The notes: generated by a model from the sequence alone, not told the origin. DNA of 64,000 bases from Gordius sp. MW1 (GCA_964036665.1 OZ038526.1:27838001-27902000), one strand, 5' to 3'; shown: positions 11,270 through 24,425, counted from the first letter of the stretch. Translations and numbers: made by a program.

Positions 11270-13877
11270 TATGGTTTAGTACGATGTTTTTCAATCAGAA
11301 ATAACTAGTGGCTATTTACCTAAATAATCTTCAATAAATGTTTACAATATTGCCATTTATTAAGACTCCAACAAAATAAGTCGGGATTAAAAAATGATAT
11401 ATTTAAAGGTCTTATGTGCCATCTTTTTAGCCGTGCAATCTTATTTTTCAAAAAATAAATTTAAAAATGGAAAATTTGAAGGCTATCAATGTTATGGGTT
11501 AAGGGATTTACACACTGTTAAAATCAATTAATTACTTAACGAGATCCAATATAAGTTAAATGTGTCGTTACGAATTACATGCGTTTCAATTTCAAAATCT
11601 AATTGACCCAAATAATGTGATCGAAGTGGTTTTAAATAAATATAGAATTAAATATAATTAATCAATTAGCATGTAATACTCGAGATTGCGGCATATGCAT
11701 ACAGGTGTTGAGCTAATACTAATATGTTTCTTACATATAAATTAAAACCAATCAGCCTCCCCATATTTATTACAAAAACTTTACTAGATTACAAAAAATA
11801 TTTGTTCGGCGCGGATCAATTTGGTGTCGAGATGAGTGTAATCCGATAATTTAATGGAAAAAATGGACCACCCGAAGCTTTTTAGGCTTAAAAAATTGAT
11901 GGTTATAGGTCGCTGGGTTATATTGAAATAATAATTGAAATTCTATGCGTGATACGTAAAATAAAATGTATTTAATGATTCAACAAAATTAATCGGGCAG
12001 TTGTCAGTTATACAAAACAGTATTATATTGCTTAAAAATGATTAAATTAGAGGAACTGACGACGTATTAAAAATGAAGAATAAAAGAAATACTTTAAAAA
12101 TTTATGTTTATATTGCTGTAATTAACAAAATTTTTGTGTCATATTTATGGCAAAATAATATAAAGGGCCACTATAAATTAGCTAAAAAATATAAAGAAGA
12201 CAATTTTATTGCAAAAATTTACGAATTCTCATTTAATCAAGAATTGCATACCATGTCAAATCCTTCCAAAAGAATAACATTTTAAGACAATAATACATGC
12301 AAAATGTGTAATATTGCATCGAAGCGATGTAGAACCCAAATTCCAAAATAAGGCTTCTCTTACAAGAATTCAGAGGTCAAATGACAGGGGAAAGCAATTA
12401 AACTTAACTAAAAGTAATAATTAATTAATTAGATTTGACAGAGGGATAATTTGAAGATGGGTTAGATAGAAAATAAAACTGTGTAACTCTAGATAAATAT
12501 GGCATAATAATAGTATATATAATATAACCTATGGTATAATAGTATAGTGTGAAAGTGTAGTAGTTGTATGCGTGTGTAATAATAAAGAGAATATAAATTG
12601 CTGACATACCGATCATATTTAGAATCGTTATCAATTTTTGCGCCGTCGAACCCGCAGCAGTAGTAACGTAGCTGAATGAAGAATGAAAGAGCGGAAAGGA
12701 ATTAATAGTATGCGATGCGCCTCCTGAAAGTAACAGTGATGAAACCCGCAGCAGCATGTGATAATTATATATAAGATACCTATACATAATGCTAGTGAGG
12801 GGGGAAAGGCAGGTATAGTCGTCAGGCGTTGTTGTGTCACTCACAGTCGAATTAAAATGAAGTTTGGAGTAGGCAATGTCATTTCAAGATGGCCGAAAAG
12901 CTAGAGGTGTATGATGGGGGCGAGGGGGGGGGGGTGGTGGATTAAATTTTTTACCCTCTAATCATATTCGTCGCATTTATTTCGTGATTTTGCGAAATCC
13001 TATTCGTAGGTGTAAAGATGGGGGGGGGGCATTATATAGGTAAGCTTATACCTGTTGTTTTATTATAAATTTTATCTCTCTCTCTCGCCCGTTCTCTAAC
13101 AACTGAGTATAGTATTACATGCCGCCCCTCCCATCCCTTACCCTCACCACCCCCCTCGACCCCTTGAGATAAAGAGAGGAGGCCATAATAAAAGGGTAGA
13201 TTGGTTGGGGTGGGGCTAGTAGGTAAAATAATTAAATATGTGTAGTGGTGGAATTAAAGGTACAAAAGAATAGGTTTTTCATTATAAGAAGGGGCAGGAG
13301 CCCTAGACATGTTTGTTGACGTCATGACAATAATATTGTTTCAACCGAAAGATATTGTAAAATTGGGGAAAAAATCTTAAAATCTACAATAAGTGTCCTA
13401 CATACATATATATATAATATATATATGGTCATTTTAAAACGGAAGAGGTATTATATCTGGATTGGGAGGCGACAGCGGTTGACATATATGAAGAAGTGAA
13501 GGCGTCCATAGTCTGAACCTGAAGTTTTGACAGTGTCAGAGCATGTTTTTAAAGCCGCCAATTTATAGCGCACGAGTCTGAGCAAATTTTGTCCTTTTTA
13601 GACGCTTTAAAATTACTTGGCATAAAGGTTGTTTACTTGAGTAATAAAAATTTTACCTCTTCACGTGTAATATTAGTCATAAAATAATATAAAAGAATGG
13701 CGCTTTACACCCAATTTTATAACATTTTAATTTTTACTCTTCAAAATAAGTCAGATCTGTGAGAATTATATTACAAAATAAGGTAAAGACTGACTAAGAT
13801 ATGAACCCATCTAATTTACTTATTTATTCTTTCGTGACTCATTTATGTACAAATATATCAATCTCAACGGCAAGCCT
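11270..13877. other. No supported gene; AT-rich then G/C-run DNA
   Basis: Open frames at 12425-12844 and 12631-12840 (minus) overlap in different frames and show no domain, so I do not call them genes. 12900-13200 has alternating G and C runs and a short CT repeat near 13076. A TA-rich microsatellite sits at 13402-13430. This could contain distal TEAD 5' sequence, but nothing proves it. Confidence 0.35.
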
Positions 13878-14039
13878 CATAAGCGTAGCTAGGATTCTAA
13901 TTAGAGGAGGGCAATAATGATTTAGGGGGGGGGGGGTAAAATGAAATTTTTTTGAAATTTTATCCATAATAATACGAGATTTTCAAATATATTTAGAGGG
14001 GCAGTTGCCCCTCCCCGCCTTCCCTTGGCCACGCCCATG
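13878..14039. mobile_element. Family A MITE
   Basis: CATAAGCGTAGCTAGGATTC at the left and CTTGGCCACGCCCATG at the right. Flanks gcaagcct and gcaagcat agree at 7 of 8 bases, an aged 8-bp duplication. Confidence 0.82.
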
Positions 14040-14873
14040 GCAAGCATAATTTCGTATAAACGAGAATATTTTTTTAATATTACATTGCGGCTAGTATATA
14101 TATATATATTAATATTAGCATGATTTATTTAACAATAATGGCATTGATTTGACTAACATATTGAATCCCTTTTCATAATTTCAAGATCAATTATATACAT
14201 AGTTTATAGAGGGTTAAGCGTGAATAAGCAAATTGGAAACAAGTAAACCGCTCCTTTTCCCCTAAACCCTACCTGCACATGTGTAGGTTATTAATCATCA
14301 AATGGAGGCTAGCCTTGAAAGGTTTTTTTTCATTTTTAAGTTGCAAATCCCGCTGCGGCTATGCATCTAGCCCACTCTTCATAACCTATCCACATCTACC
14401 CATTAACTAATAGCGCGGCATCCCTACCTAACCTCTACTATATATATTGTATTATTTACAATAAGCGCGCTAGCAAGAAATCAGGGCCCAGGGGGTCGGT
14501 CAGGCAGGCAACTAATGGAAAATATTTTTTGCGATACCCCTACCCTACCTTGAAGTAGAGAGGTGTGGTGTGTGAGTGTGTATTAAAAAATAATCAGGTT
14601 GTCTATGTGATGGGCAGCACATAGCACGCTCCATCCCACCTGAAGAATGAAGATATGTCGCACCTGCTAGCACAGGATGACCGTCTTTAATTGACCCCCC
14701 CGACCCCCGACCCCCTTTGCAATGTCCACTTTTTCATGCCTTAATAACTAGTATACAATGTAATCAAAATAATGGAAAATGTCTGTCCGCCCCCTCCCCT
14801 TTCCTAGTCTAGTACTGACCGGACGGAACAGAAAAAAGGACATGCTGTTATTTACTTTTAATATACACATTAT
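14040..14873. other. No supported gene
   Basis: Contains a (TA)n tract near 14095-14110 and several C-rich and G-rich stretches at 14480-14800. I see no exon, RNA gene or bounded repeat. Confidence 0.35.
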
Positions 14874-15039
14874 CATGGGCGTAGCCAGGGGGGGCAGGGA
14901 GGAGTAGCTGCTCCCCTCTAAATCCAAAATTTTGTTAAATTTATTAAAATTATGACTGAAATTTCAAAATATGTTCATTTTGCACCTCCCTAAATCATTA
15001 TTGTCCCCCCCTCTAATTCCAATGCTGTCTACGCACATG
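14874..15039. mobile_element. Family A MITE, inverted orientation of the interior
   Basis: CATGGGCGTAGCCAGGGGGG at the left and a decayed TGTCTACGCACATG at the right. The interior reads as the reverse complement of the copy at 3727. No convincing target duplication remains. Confidence 0.78.
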
Positions 15040-15393
15040 CCTACACATGATGCTTAATTAAAAGGTATTATAGTAGTTAGAGTTAATTGTTTATTACAAG
15101 AACAAAATTTATTTTTTTTAAATATATACAAGTTGCTTGTATTAATAGATTAAATATCGAATTCCTCTGAGGACTTTGAAGGTAAAACATTTATGAGGTC
15201 GCCTATCGACTTTATAAGGTGCAATATACCCACATGGTAGGCGACAAAAACACCATAAGTCTCCATAATAAACATTTTGACTTCATATGGGGAGGTCAAA
15301 AAGTATCTAATTTTAACAATAATTGTGTAAAAATTTGCGAGATTATACCTTTTAAGGAGGGTGGGTGCGGCAGCCCTTCTTGCATCCCATCTC

Positions 15394-15751
15394 TAAAACC
15401 CTGGACGGGCCGTCCGAAGCCCGGCCGGGCTCGGGTCTGAAATTAAAATTTAGTCGGGGTTTGGGTTACCTAATGAGTCAACCCGATCCGAGGCCCGACC
15501 GGCACGAGGCAAAATCTAATTAAAAGATTTTGTTAACACTTTTTACTAACTCCTTTGTTGAGTTGGCTATTTGGAGGAGACAAAATATTTTTGGGTTAAA
15601 TGAAAGATGCGGGTGGGTATTCTGATTATTTTTTTTTATAAGTTTACATTTCAAAAAAGTCGGCCCCGAGTAAAAAAAAAATCGGGCTCGGGCAAAATTT
15701 AATAAAAAGTGCCGGGCTCGGTCATAAGAAATTCCATTTTGCAGGGCTTTA
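15394..15751. mobile_element. hAT-like MITE with GC-rich CGGGCTCGGGC arms (family R)
   Basis: Left end TAAAACCCTGGACGGGCC, right end TTTTGCAGGGCTTTA (reverse complement TAAAGCCCTGCAAAA). Flanks cccatctc (15386-15393) and cccatccc (15752-15759) differ at one base. Subterminal CCCGGCCGGGCTCGGG and related blocks are strikingly GC-rich against the AT-rich background. The same ends occur on the larger element at 39318-41872. Its arms produce spurious open frames that I do not treat as genes. Confidence 0.83.
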
Positions 15752-15759
15752 CCCATCCC

Positions 15760-17351
15760 TCTATGAAATCGATTTATTAAATGTTAAGGTTTTTTATACA
15801 AAAATTCGTTGTCTATCATTAACGTTTCATCAGTTTGACGAATTGTATAAAATAATATTTTTGCGAAGCTTAGTGCAAGCCAGACTTATTTTTAAAATTA
15901 TTATTTAGATTTAATCGCGCTCTATTTGTTTAGTTTTAGCTTAGAAATGAAACCGATATGGGGTTAAATTTTAATTAAAATAAATATACATTTAAAACTA
16001 TTATTATTAGGTGCAGAATAAAATTGATTTCAACGCAGTACCCAGGGTAGGCAGATCGGACATATGATCCTCCTTCAAATCCTAATAAATCAAATTTTTT
16101 AACTCTCACCTCAAATTATTGTTTTATATTTCCTAGTTAGAAATTTATATTTTATATAATATTTTTCCACTTTTCCAAAAAGGTCTGAATAAAAAACTTA
16201 TTTGAAATCGTATTCAATTACATAAAGGAAGGACACGCACTTGTTTTTCGTTTACTGTTAACAATCGTGCAAATTCAACATTTATTAGAAATTTTACAAT
16301 AATTATTTTAATTCAGCGTTACTCTTAAATGAGCAATTTAAATCTATTAGCAAAGTCGTAAACTTTTAAGTTTTATTGCCCTAAACATATTAATCTGCTC
16401 AATACTTTTACAAATTTAAGGATGTAATAAGGAAATATAAAGCGAAAAATAACCGATTTTAAAGAATTTTAAAGTTTTGGTGATAAATTCGATAGGTTTT
16501 AACAATAATATCAGAATAGAGAGCAATGAGGTATGCTTAATAAATATTTTATAGCTTCCAAAGAGTAATTATCTCATCTGCTGACCTCTTCTTTCATAGA
16601 GCAAAAAAGGATGAAAACATGGTCTTAAGGGCAAATTACTTACAAAACCTGTGCTGATTGCCATCCTATATAATTGAGATATAATTATGCTGTAGGTTAA
16701 TGAAGTAAAAACGCATTAATAAATAAATATATTTATAAAATTAATGGAGTTAAATAGGAATTTCCAACCTTATTTGCATTAATTTTTACCAATCTGCCAC
16801 ACGCAATATACATTCTATAAATATTAATTTTCCTGGGTGCACTGAGCTGGCATGATCAAATTTTGGCATCTTAAAATAAATTTAGATCTGATCTGGTTCA
16901 GATCCATTAAAAATACCGCCTTAGGTTCAAGTTGAAAATTAAAATTTTTTTTTTTATCAAGTTTACTGTTTAGGTTGAAAACTTATTGTTTCGCTAGACC
17001 CTGTTAGATAATAAAATTGAGCTTAAAATTGTGCAAAACAGTTCAAACACTGAATAAATTGTATCAAAGCATGTAAAAAATCATCTTCGCAAAAAAATTA
17101 ATAACAATTTAATATTTAAGAGTCTTTTATATTTTGGTAATCTTTCAAAATATTTGACCGCGTCCTCCTACTTGAAATTAAAACAATTTATTGTTAAAAA
17201 ACGTTTTAAGACGTCTACTTTAGTCAAATTTTAGGATTATAGTTCATTTGAGCCAACAAATATTGTTAAAATTTTTCTTAGTTAGAAACAAAGTTTGGCT
17301 ACAAATAAAAAAATTTGATATATGAAAATTTATTAAATTTATATATAAAAC
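15760..17351. other. No supported gene; AT-rich
   Basis: No open frame, splice pattern or bounded repeat was recognised in this very AT-rich stretch. Confidence 0.4.
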
Positions 17352-17521
17352 CATGGGCGTAGCCAGGTGGTGCCCTCCCCCCCCCCCCCCCTAAATTACC
17401 AAAAAAAAGTTTTCAATGCAAAAACTTTGAAAAAAGAAAAAAAATTATGTTTTGCCCCCCTCTAATTGAACTTTTAAACGTTTTGCCCCCCCCCCTAATC
17501 CAAAACCTGGCTACGCCCATG
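17352..17521. mobile_element. Subfamily B MITE with perfect 8-bp duplication
   Basis: CATGGGCGTAGCCAGGTGG at the left and CCTGGCTACGCCCATG at the right, with long C-runs inside. Both sides carry tataaaac (17344-17351 and 17522-17529). An 8-bp duplication and CA...TG ends fit hAT-type transposition. Confidence 0.9.
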
Positions 17522-17571
17522 TATAAAACAATTTGATTCTTTCTAGTGTTTTTTAATTGAAGCTTCAACCA

Positions 17572-17640
17572 GGCGCGTAGCCAGGATTTTCTCCCGGGGG
17601 GAGGGGGAAATTTCCAAAAAATTTTTATAAAATTTTTATT
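17572..17640. mobile_element. Family C MITE fragment
   Basis: AGGCGCGTAGCCAGGATTTT followed by CTCCCGGGGGGAGGG matches the left end of the element at 9180. The right end was not found downstream. Confidence 0.6.
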
Positions 17641-18260
17641 TCAACATCAACTGTTAAACAATCTTTTCCAAAGATACTTTGTGACAATTTAATCAACAAT
17701 TCTGTGCTTTTTATGCGCATACATTAAAAAAATATCTACGTTCCTTTTAATGTATAAAAATTAAACAAAATCTACGAAATATACATAATATAAGCTTAAA
17801 ATTTAATCTGCTTACATCATTATAGTCACTTCTGTTCATTTTATAGCTGAATAAAAGGAGCTAGAGGGCTGAAACTTTATATTACTATGTTTGAATGCGG
17901 TATACTACCTGTATTTAGGTCACATTTAATTCCTGCCTGCACCTAGCTCGTGTAGCCATTTTAATATGCCTTTAAATCCCTTTTCAAAGGCCATCGACAT
18001 CAAAGGATTAATTTGATAAAAAAAGAAAATTAAAAAAATCTAAAACTTCCTTAAAACCTGTTTGTAAGGTTTTAGATACCACTATTACATTAAACTAGGT
18101 ATTAGTCAATTTTTAGCTTTCTAATTTTTTGTTATAAATTTGTTACTTTTAGCATTAATAGCACTCAAAAGAACCCCTATATATTTTTTAGTTTTTTAGG
18201 CTAATATTCATGAGTTTTATAGTCAGCATTATCATTTAATGGTATGTCTCTGACTTTTCC
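17641..18260. other. No supported gene; AT-rich
   Basis: Nothing recognisable; may include the decayed interior of the family C copy. Confidence 0.35.
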
Positions 18261-19856
18261 GAGACCGGGGCTATCTCGACCATAAAATTTCAAAGAGGCC
18301 TGGACAAAAATTGTCAACCGATTTTCAGAAATCTTTTTTAGAAAAATATTCTTGTCCACAGTGTTTATCAAAGGGAAAAAAAATTATAGCAACACAGTTG
18401 ATAGATTTTTCGTAATAAGGGTTCAAAAAAAAGACAACTCGTATAAATTCGAAAAATGACCGGGGTTAAGGCGTCCTTCAAAAGGGGCTATCGCGTCCTC
18501 TCTTATATTAAGTCCTAAAACTATAAAATATTTATTTGCATGTGCTAAAATGCCAAAATATTAAATGTATATAGTCTTTTGCAACTTATAAAATTTAATA
18601 TTATTATTTAAATGGGTTTTATCTATGATTTTTATGTTAATTAAAGTATGATATAGAGATAGACTAAGTGCATGGCATAAATTGCAAAAACATAAGTTTA
18701 TACAGGCTTTATAAAGTTTCAAATAATAAATTTAATATAGGATATTTGTGTTTTTTATGTTAAGATTAATGACTTAAGTTAATTTGCTTAAACTGTAAAA
18801 AGACTAAAAAGTTTATAACCTAAATATAAAGCTTTATAAAATGATTTAAGAAAAGTGCCTTTCCTACGATTTTTGTTTTAAAATCAATGATTTAAATGCT
18901 TTATTGATACCAAAATGTCATATAAAGTTGATAATTATCAAAAATGGAATTAAGATATACAATTATTGCATATAAAAAAATATCATGATTGCAACATGAG
19001 CCATGAATTTTCTAGTATTTTTTTCTTGGCATTTGGCCACCTTTTCTTTGCCATTTTTTATTTGGCTATTATGTGAGTATTGTTGATATTTGCTGTCTAA
19101 TGGAAGTCTTTCTAGCCAAAATAGGATGGGATAAGTAATTCTTTTGATTATTGAAAGTTTGAGATACATTGAGATTAAATGATTCACTTGCATTGGAGGA
19201 ATATAGGGTTGACACTTTCTTCATTATAAATTTGTAGCCAAATATCACATGATGTTAATCCTTTAAAGATAAACATATTAATTAGTGGTGATTACCCATC
19301 CATTTCATATATAGCACAGGGTAAGTATTTATTGGTGGTTGATAGAGCTGAATAAATTTTAAAAAAGGCATCAACACTTAGCATATTGTAGCTTGTGGCC
19401 CTTGAAATGCTAGGTTTTTTTTCGGTGGTGATTACGCACCATATTTATTAATGAATTAGTAAAAAGGAAACGATAGCCCCGGCCGCGATAGCCCCAGTGT
19501 GGTCATTGCACTTTAAGTAGTGCTTATAGATGATTAAACTCGTCAAAGGTATAAATTTACACATAAATATAATAAAAGAGACAATACTTATTTATTTAGT
19601 ATATGTTAAGTTAGTAAAACAAGTAATTTTTGAATAATTGACAAAATTTGAAAATTTAAAAAAGGACGTTTTAGCCCCGAAAAATCGTATTTTCTGCATA
19701 ATTTTTTTGTAGCATAAGTTAACACAAATATTTTTTGTGCTCAAAATGTGCGATAATAAAGTACATTTAAGATTAAAATTTGAGGTCAAAATAAGCATAA
19801 ATGACAAAATTAATTGAGAGGACGGGTATAGCCCGGTAAAGGAATAGCCCCGTCTC
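18261..19856. mobile_element. Possible 1.6-kb non-coding TIR element
   Basis: Begins GAGACCGGGGCTATCTCG and ends GAATAGCCCCGTCTC, which are inverted relatives. The word GGGGCTATC or its complement GATAGCCCC recurs inside near 18484 and twice near 19465-19490, as if subterminal blocks were duplicated. Two short open frames (18963-19193 and 19592-19807, minus) show no transposase motif. No clean target duplication was found, so the limits are approximate. Confidence 0.5.
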
Positions 19857-20682
19857 CCCTATTTGCATCTTAATATAACATAATACAATGTTTTTTTAAA
19901 AACAAAGTAAAATTCAAAATTGCCAAGTGTATAAAAGTTTGTACATGAGAACTGGCCAGAGAGCAACCGAAATAGAAAAAGCAATTTGATTTAAAAATCG
20001 TAAATTTCGCTAATTTTATAAAGGTAAGATAACGTGTTTGCGACTTTAAGATCTCATAAAATATTAAAAGAGTGGTTAGCCAGCAATTATTTTAGATATG
20101 AACTCTAAGCTTTATAAAACGGCGGACTAATTTTTGAGAGAAATATCGGAATATTTTATCATGTGTATGTATATAAATTGCAAAGGGTTATAAACTTATT
20201 ATTTCAACAAATAAATTATGTTAAAATGATATGATTGTTGTCGAATGTACTATATGTTTGATTATAAATTGAAATGCAACGCAAATATTTAAAGTTTTAT
20301 AATAAAATCGGCTTTTTACCATTAAAAGGTAAGTCTACCCTACATATTATACGCATTTAAAACCGATGTTCAGTCATTTTAGAAATTTTTTTAATAGATA
20401 TAGGCATTTAGTTCTCTCAACTTTCTTTATAAGGTACGTAGCAATTTTGAATATTCAAGATCCAATGTAAATGATAAATTTAACATTAAAAGGCCTTTAG
20501 TGTTTTCCCAATTTTATTTTTTAACATAACAATCTAATTCAATAGTCCCCGCATTTTTCCGAGCATTATTAGAAACTATCACGAATAAGTTGCCTCATTC
20601 TAGGTAATATACCCTAAAATAAAGCAAATTATAACGATTGGCTCCCAAAATCGGAACATAAAAAGTTTACTGATATCAAAAT
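19857..20682. other. No supported gene; AT-rich
   Basis: Nothing recognisable on either strand. Confidence 0.4.
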
Positions 20683-20834
20683 CATGGGCGTAGCCAGCAT
20701 TGGAATTAGAAGGGGGCAATAATGACTTAGGGAAGGCAAAATGATCATTTTTTAAAATTTTAGCCATACTTTTTAATAAATTTCAAATTTTTGAATTAAG
20801 AGGGGGCAGCCCCCCCCCCTTGGCTACACCCATG
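20683..20834. mobile_element. Family A MITE with perfect 8-bp duplication
   Basis: CATGGGCGTAGCCAGCATTG at the left and CCTTGGCTACACCCATG at the right. Flanked by atcaaaat at 20675-20682 and 20835-20842. It is the best-preserved family A insertion in the window. Confidence 0.92.
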
Positions 20835-21573
20835 ATCAAAATCACATGTGGCTAGGTCGGATAATGCCACCTTTTAAATCGATTACAAAATGTTCAGATA
20901 TTTTATTTATAAATAACGGGCGTTCGGATCAAAAATATAAAGAACCATGTTGAGAGCGAAAGCTAAAGGTAAGCTTGACCCGACCTTAAAGGGAAACAAG
21001 AGCTTAGCTAGGGAGAGGCAAAGAGGTTTGACTGCCCCATCCTTACTAATGTTTTTTTTAATATTTAAAATGGATATTCTCAAAATCATCATTTTGCTTC
21101 ACATCATTATTGATCCTATCTTATTCAAATTCGACTAGCCATGGGGGGGGGGGTTAATACAAAAATTGTTGAGCCTTTGTCATATATGTGAATATATGAA
21201 AAACGAATATTTTAATTTATTATAAAGTTTATTTATATATCATTTTCTACTATAACTGCTCATTTATATATTCCTTATTCTGCTTATAATTAATCTTACT
21301 CTATTCTTATTAATCCTTATCCTTTTTTTCCATATTTATAACTCTTGATACGGATAATAAACTTCAATGACTATAAAGTATTCAATCAGTGATGCTTTTT
21401 AAAATTTAATTCTTGTCCTACTGAGCCATCTATGAAACAAAATATCTGACGGTTGAAATTTATTTATAAAAAAGACGTGAAACTATGAAATGAACATTAA
21501 AACTATATAAATATTTAATCTATAAATGTGTACATGTTAAATGTACAATTAGTACTCTGTATTAATGTTTAAG
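20835..21573. other. Upstream flank of the first EXOG-like gene
   Basis: No N-terminal exon of the downstream EXOG-like gene could be identified here, although the first visible exon needs one ending in phase 1. A poly-G run lies at 21143. Overlapping short frames near 20907-21138 show no domain. Confidence 0.35.
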
Positions 21574-23099
21574 ACATAAATGTCAATTATTATAAATTTC
21601 GAAATGGACATATAGATAATGGTGGTTCGTTATTATATTATCCCAATCACATGGTCGAATTTAACACCGCTCGTAAAATTCCAACATGGGTTGCTGAGCT
21701 TTTAACGAAACGTAGTTTGGATGGTAAGTTGAAATTAAAATAAGAGTAAAACAAAATATAAAGAAGCTGTATCGGAATAATCTTTTTGTAAATTTTATAT
21801 CCGAGCATTATCACTTTTCAAATACAAATGAAATAATAGTTCACATAGATATTTTATATAATGAAGATGACAAACAGGTGACACAAACAATGTAAATAAA
21901 TTTGAAAAATTTATGTTTGTAATATAGGAAAACAAAAAAGAAAAAATAACAAAATCAAACTGGATCATACAATGTCACCAAGATTTTTGGCAAGAAATTC
22001 GGATTATCACAAAAGCGGGTGGAGCAAGGGTCACATGGCAGCCGTCAGTAATCATAGGCATAGCAAAGTGATTGTAATAACTAAATATGAGTATAAATGT
22101 TGTTACTGAGCACAATTCTTCATCTTCTTTATCAATTATTTGGTCCCACAGTCGTAGGGTTTGTTTTGATTAGTTTCTTCCATCTTGACCGGGTGAGTGC
22201 CATATCTTCACTAGTACCTTTTGTTTTCATTACTTTATCGACTTGCCCTTTCCACGTGACACGGGGTCGTCCTCTTCCCCTCTTACCCGGTACCTCCATG
22301 TCCAGTACTTTTCGATTTACGTCATTCGTGTCTCTTCTGAGTATATGCCCATACCACCTTAGCCGATTCTCGTTAATCATGTTCGCCATAGGTTAAATAC
22401 CCATTTTTTGTCATGAGCAGGTCATTCGTCATATGGTCGAGCTTAGTATACCCCAAGTAAATATAGAATATAATAACAAGGGTATAATCTAGTAATATAT
22501 TATGCACAATAACAATATTCATATGTTTATGAGTCTCTTAAAATGTATACAAATTTTCTCAAACAAGGACTCTATAAATGCGCTCCATTATGCAACTAAC
22601 TTAGTTCCCCAAAATGGGTCAACAAACGCTTCGCTGTGGAATAAATTGGAAACATTTGTTCGGATGCTCGTTAGAATTTATAAAACTAAAAAAATTGGAG
22701 TCATAACAGGTCCTTTGTTTATCCCTAACCATGTTGAAAACGATAAACAATACGTCAAATACCAAGTGACTTATAATTGCAATGCATACAATACAAATAA
22801 CGCATTCTCATAAATAGGTAATTGGTAAAAATAAAATAGCCGTTCCGACTCATTTGTTTAAAATTATACTGATTCATATTCACGGAATTATGCATAGTGA
22901 AGCTTTTATCCTTCCTAACGCTTCTCTGGCGAAAAAATCGAGCCTTGGATGTTTTCTTCAATCGACCATACTAGTGCAAACGTATCTGGGCATGAAATTA
23001 TTTGATTCAAATCTAGACTCACGATCCATTATATGTAATTTGCTCAAGCGCTCCAACAAAAACCCCGAAGCCAAAAAGGCCGTGAAATACATTTTTTAA
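21574..23099 (+). CDS. EXOG: EXOG-like DNA/RNA endonuclease, paralogue A; first exon not found
   Basis: Beta-beta-alpha-metal nuclease of the EXOG family (family role: mitochondrial 5' exo/endonuclease). Visible exons: about 21574-21723, 21928-22067, 22568-22765 and 22818-23099 (stop). The second holds WSKGHMAAVSNH, equivalent to the catalytic SRGHM of EXOG with Lys in place of Arg; the catalytic His is kept. The third has NLVPQ...LWNKLETF, retaining the metal-side Asn/Glu region in altered form (PQNGSTN against PQDFNNN in the paralogue), then VITGPLFIPN. The fourth begins VIGKNKIAVPTHLFKI. Exon phases equal those of the paralogue at 45185, and the SKGHM exon has the same 140-nt length. A LINE fragment sits in the intron before the third exon. 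No stop or frameshift is seen inside exons, but the missing start and divergent active site leave function open. Confidence 0.86.
22110..22455 (-). mobile_element. RTE LINE 3' end fragment inside an EXOG-like intron
   Basis: Minus-strand translation gives ENRLRWYGHILRRDTNDV, then GRPRVTWKGQVDKVM and PTTVGPNN, the C-terminal tail of RTE-type LINE proteins, ending in a GAA-rich 3' tail. It is 5'-truncated as LINE insertions usually are. Very similar fragments sit at 28908 and 46486. Confidence 0.88.
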
Positions 23100-23879
23100 T
23101 AATATATTTTAATTTGACTAATGATTTTAATTTGATATGTATACATTATGATTAAATGACTATTTTCGTACGTGTATGGACGCCAAATAAACTATGCTAC
23201 ATAATCATTTATTCTATACCTATATGTCATTCGTATTTGGGCCGGAAAAATTGCAAGACATCCTTAGCGTTACATTAGAATATCATTTTTTACGATTTAT
23301 CGATATTTGTTGACAAGCAATGCTATATTTCCCCTCGTGTCACTCTTCGCCTCGATGCAAGCTGTCTAATTTAATAGGAACTTTCTATCTTGAGATCGTG
23401 GAATAGGATGTTCCAAGTTGAGAATATTATAGTTTGCGGAAGTCAAAATGTAAACTTTATGGAACGGATGGGACTAACGTAGAAAGAAAATCTTTAAATT
23501 TTATGACTAATTTTTTACTACCATAAAGCAAATGGACTAATCCAATCAATTACTGGGTCATAACAGTATGTTACTATCATTAATTTCTGTTGAGTTGTCG
23601 GGCAAATGTTATCTATACTTTGGGCATATTACCATGATGAATAAATATGAAATTTAACAAAACAATAAAATTAAATTTTTTAAATTTGCAATATCTTATC
23701 TAAAGCTGGGTCGTGGTGTCCTTGTCTTAAAAATGTACCTGGCGGGCTAAATTCTACTTTGGCACTTTTTTCAAAAGGTTGAATATCTCACATCATCAAC
23801 ACGGCTGTCAGGCCTGGACGACCGAACGTCACCCCTTATACAAATCTTTTATATGAAAGTGCAAAATAATGAAAGCAAT
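23100..23879. other. 3' flank of the EXOG-like gene, no feature seen
   Basis: AT-rich. No clear polyadenylation context beyond common AATAAA-like words, and no second gene recognised. Confidence 0.35.
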
Positions 23880-24425
23880 TAAAGCTCTAGGGCGTCCTCC
23901 GTAAACGACACACATGGTAGCTGCCTGTATCATGTGAAAAATCAACGAGAGTCACAAGATCTTTCGCAAACAGATGTAGTTAAAGAAGCAAGTTTGTAAG
24001 GACAAGATTGAGAGTGGGCCCGTTAAATGTTGAAACGTTCACTCATGGGCGTAGCCAGGGGGGGGGGAGAACAAAAATCTTAAAATTTAAATTTGTGTTT
24101 TGCCCCCCCCCCCCTAATCGAACTTAAGGTACTTTTGCCCCCCCCCCCAATCCAAAACCTGGCTACGCCCATGCGTTGACATATGACTAGAAGTTGCTGA
24201 CACTCTCAGCAGGGGGGGGGGTTGATATAGGATGTATACAAGAAACAAGAGGGAAAAATAAAAACGAGGATGATAGGCGAAGGATAAAAACTTTACTTCA
24301 ATGGCTTGGAAACACCTAAAAATGGCGTGGCAACCATATTAGCTTCGTATCTGCAAGATAAAGCCTTTGAGGTGCGAAGAAAAAGTGGCCGACTTATGAA
24401 GCTGAAATTTGCATAGAAGGTGAAA
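23880..24425 (+). mobile_element. Decayed RTE LINE 5' region
   Basis: The stretch CTAGGGCGTCCTCCGTAAAC near 23889 matches CTAGGGCGTCCTCCCCAAAC in the LINE at 25811, and the next 70 bases stay similar. Farther on, near 24232, ATACAAGAAACAAGAGGG matches the LINE endonuclease block around QETRW. It is broken by stops and by a MITE at 24044. Confidence 0.65.
24044..24173. mobile_element. Subfamily B MITE inside the LINE remnant
   Basis: CATGGGCGTAGCCAGGGGGG at the left and CCTGGCTACGCCCATG at the right. Flanks cgttcact and cgttgaca agree at 6 of 8 bases. It postdates the LINE it interrupts. Confidence 0.85.

Noticed and set aside
12425..12844. A 139-codon minus-strand frame with hydrophobic stretches
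   Set aside because: AT-rich hydrophobic residues arise by chance, another frame is open over the same bases, and there is no splice or domain evidence.
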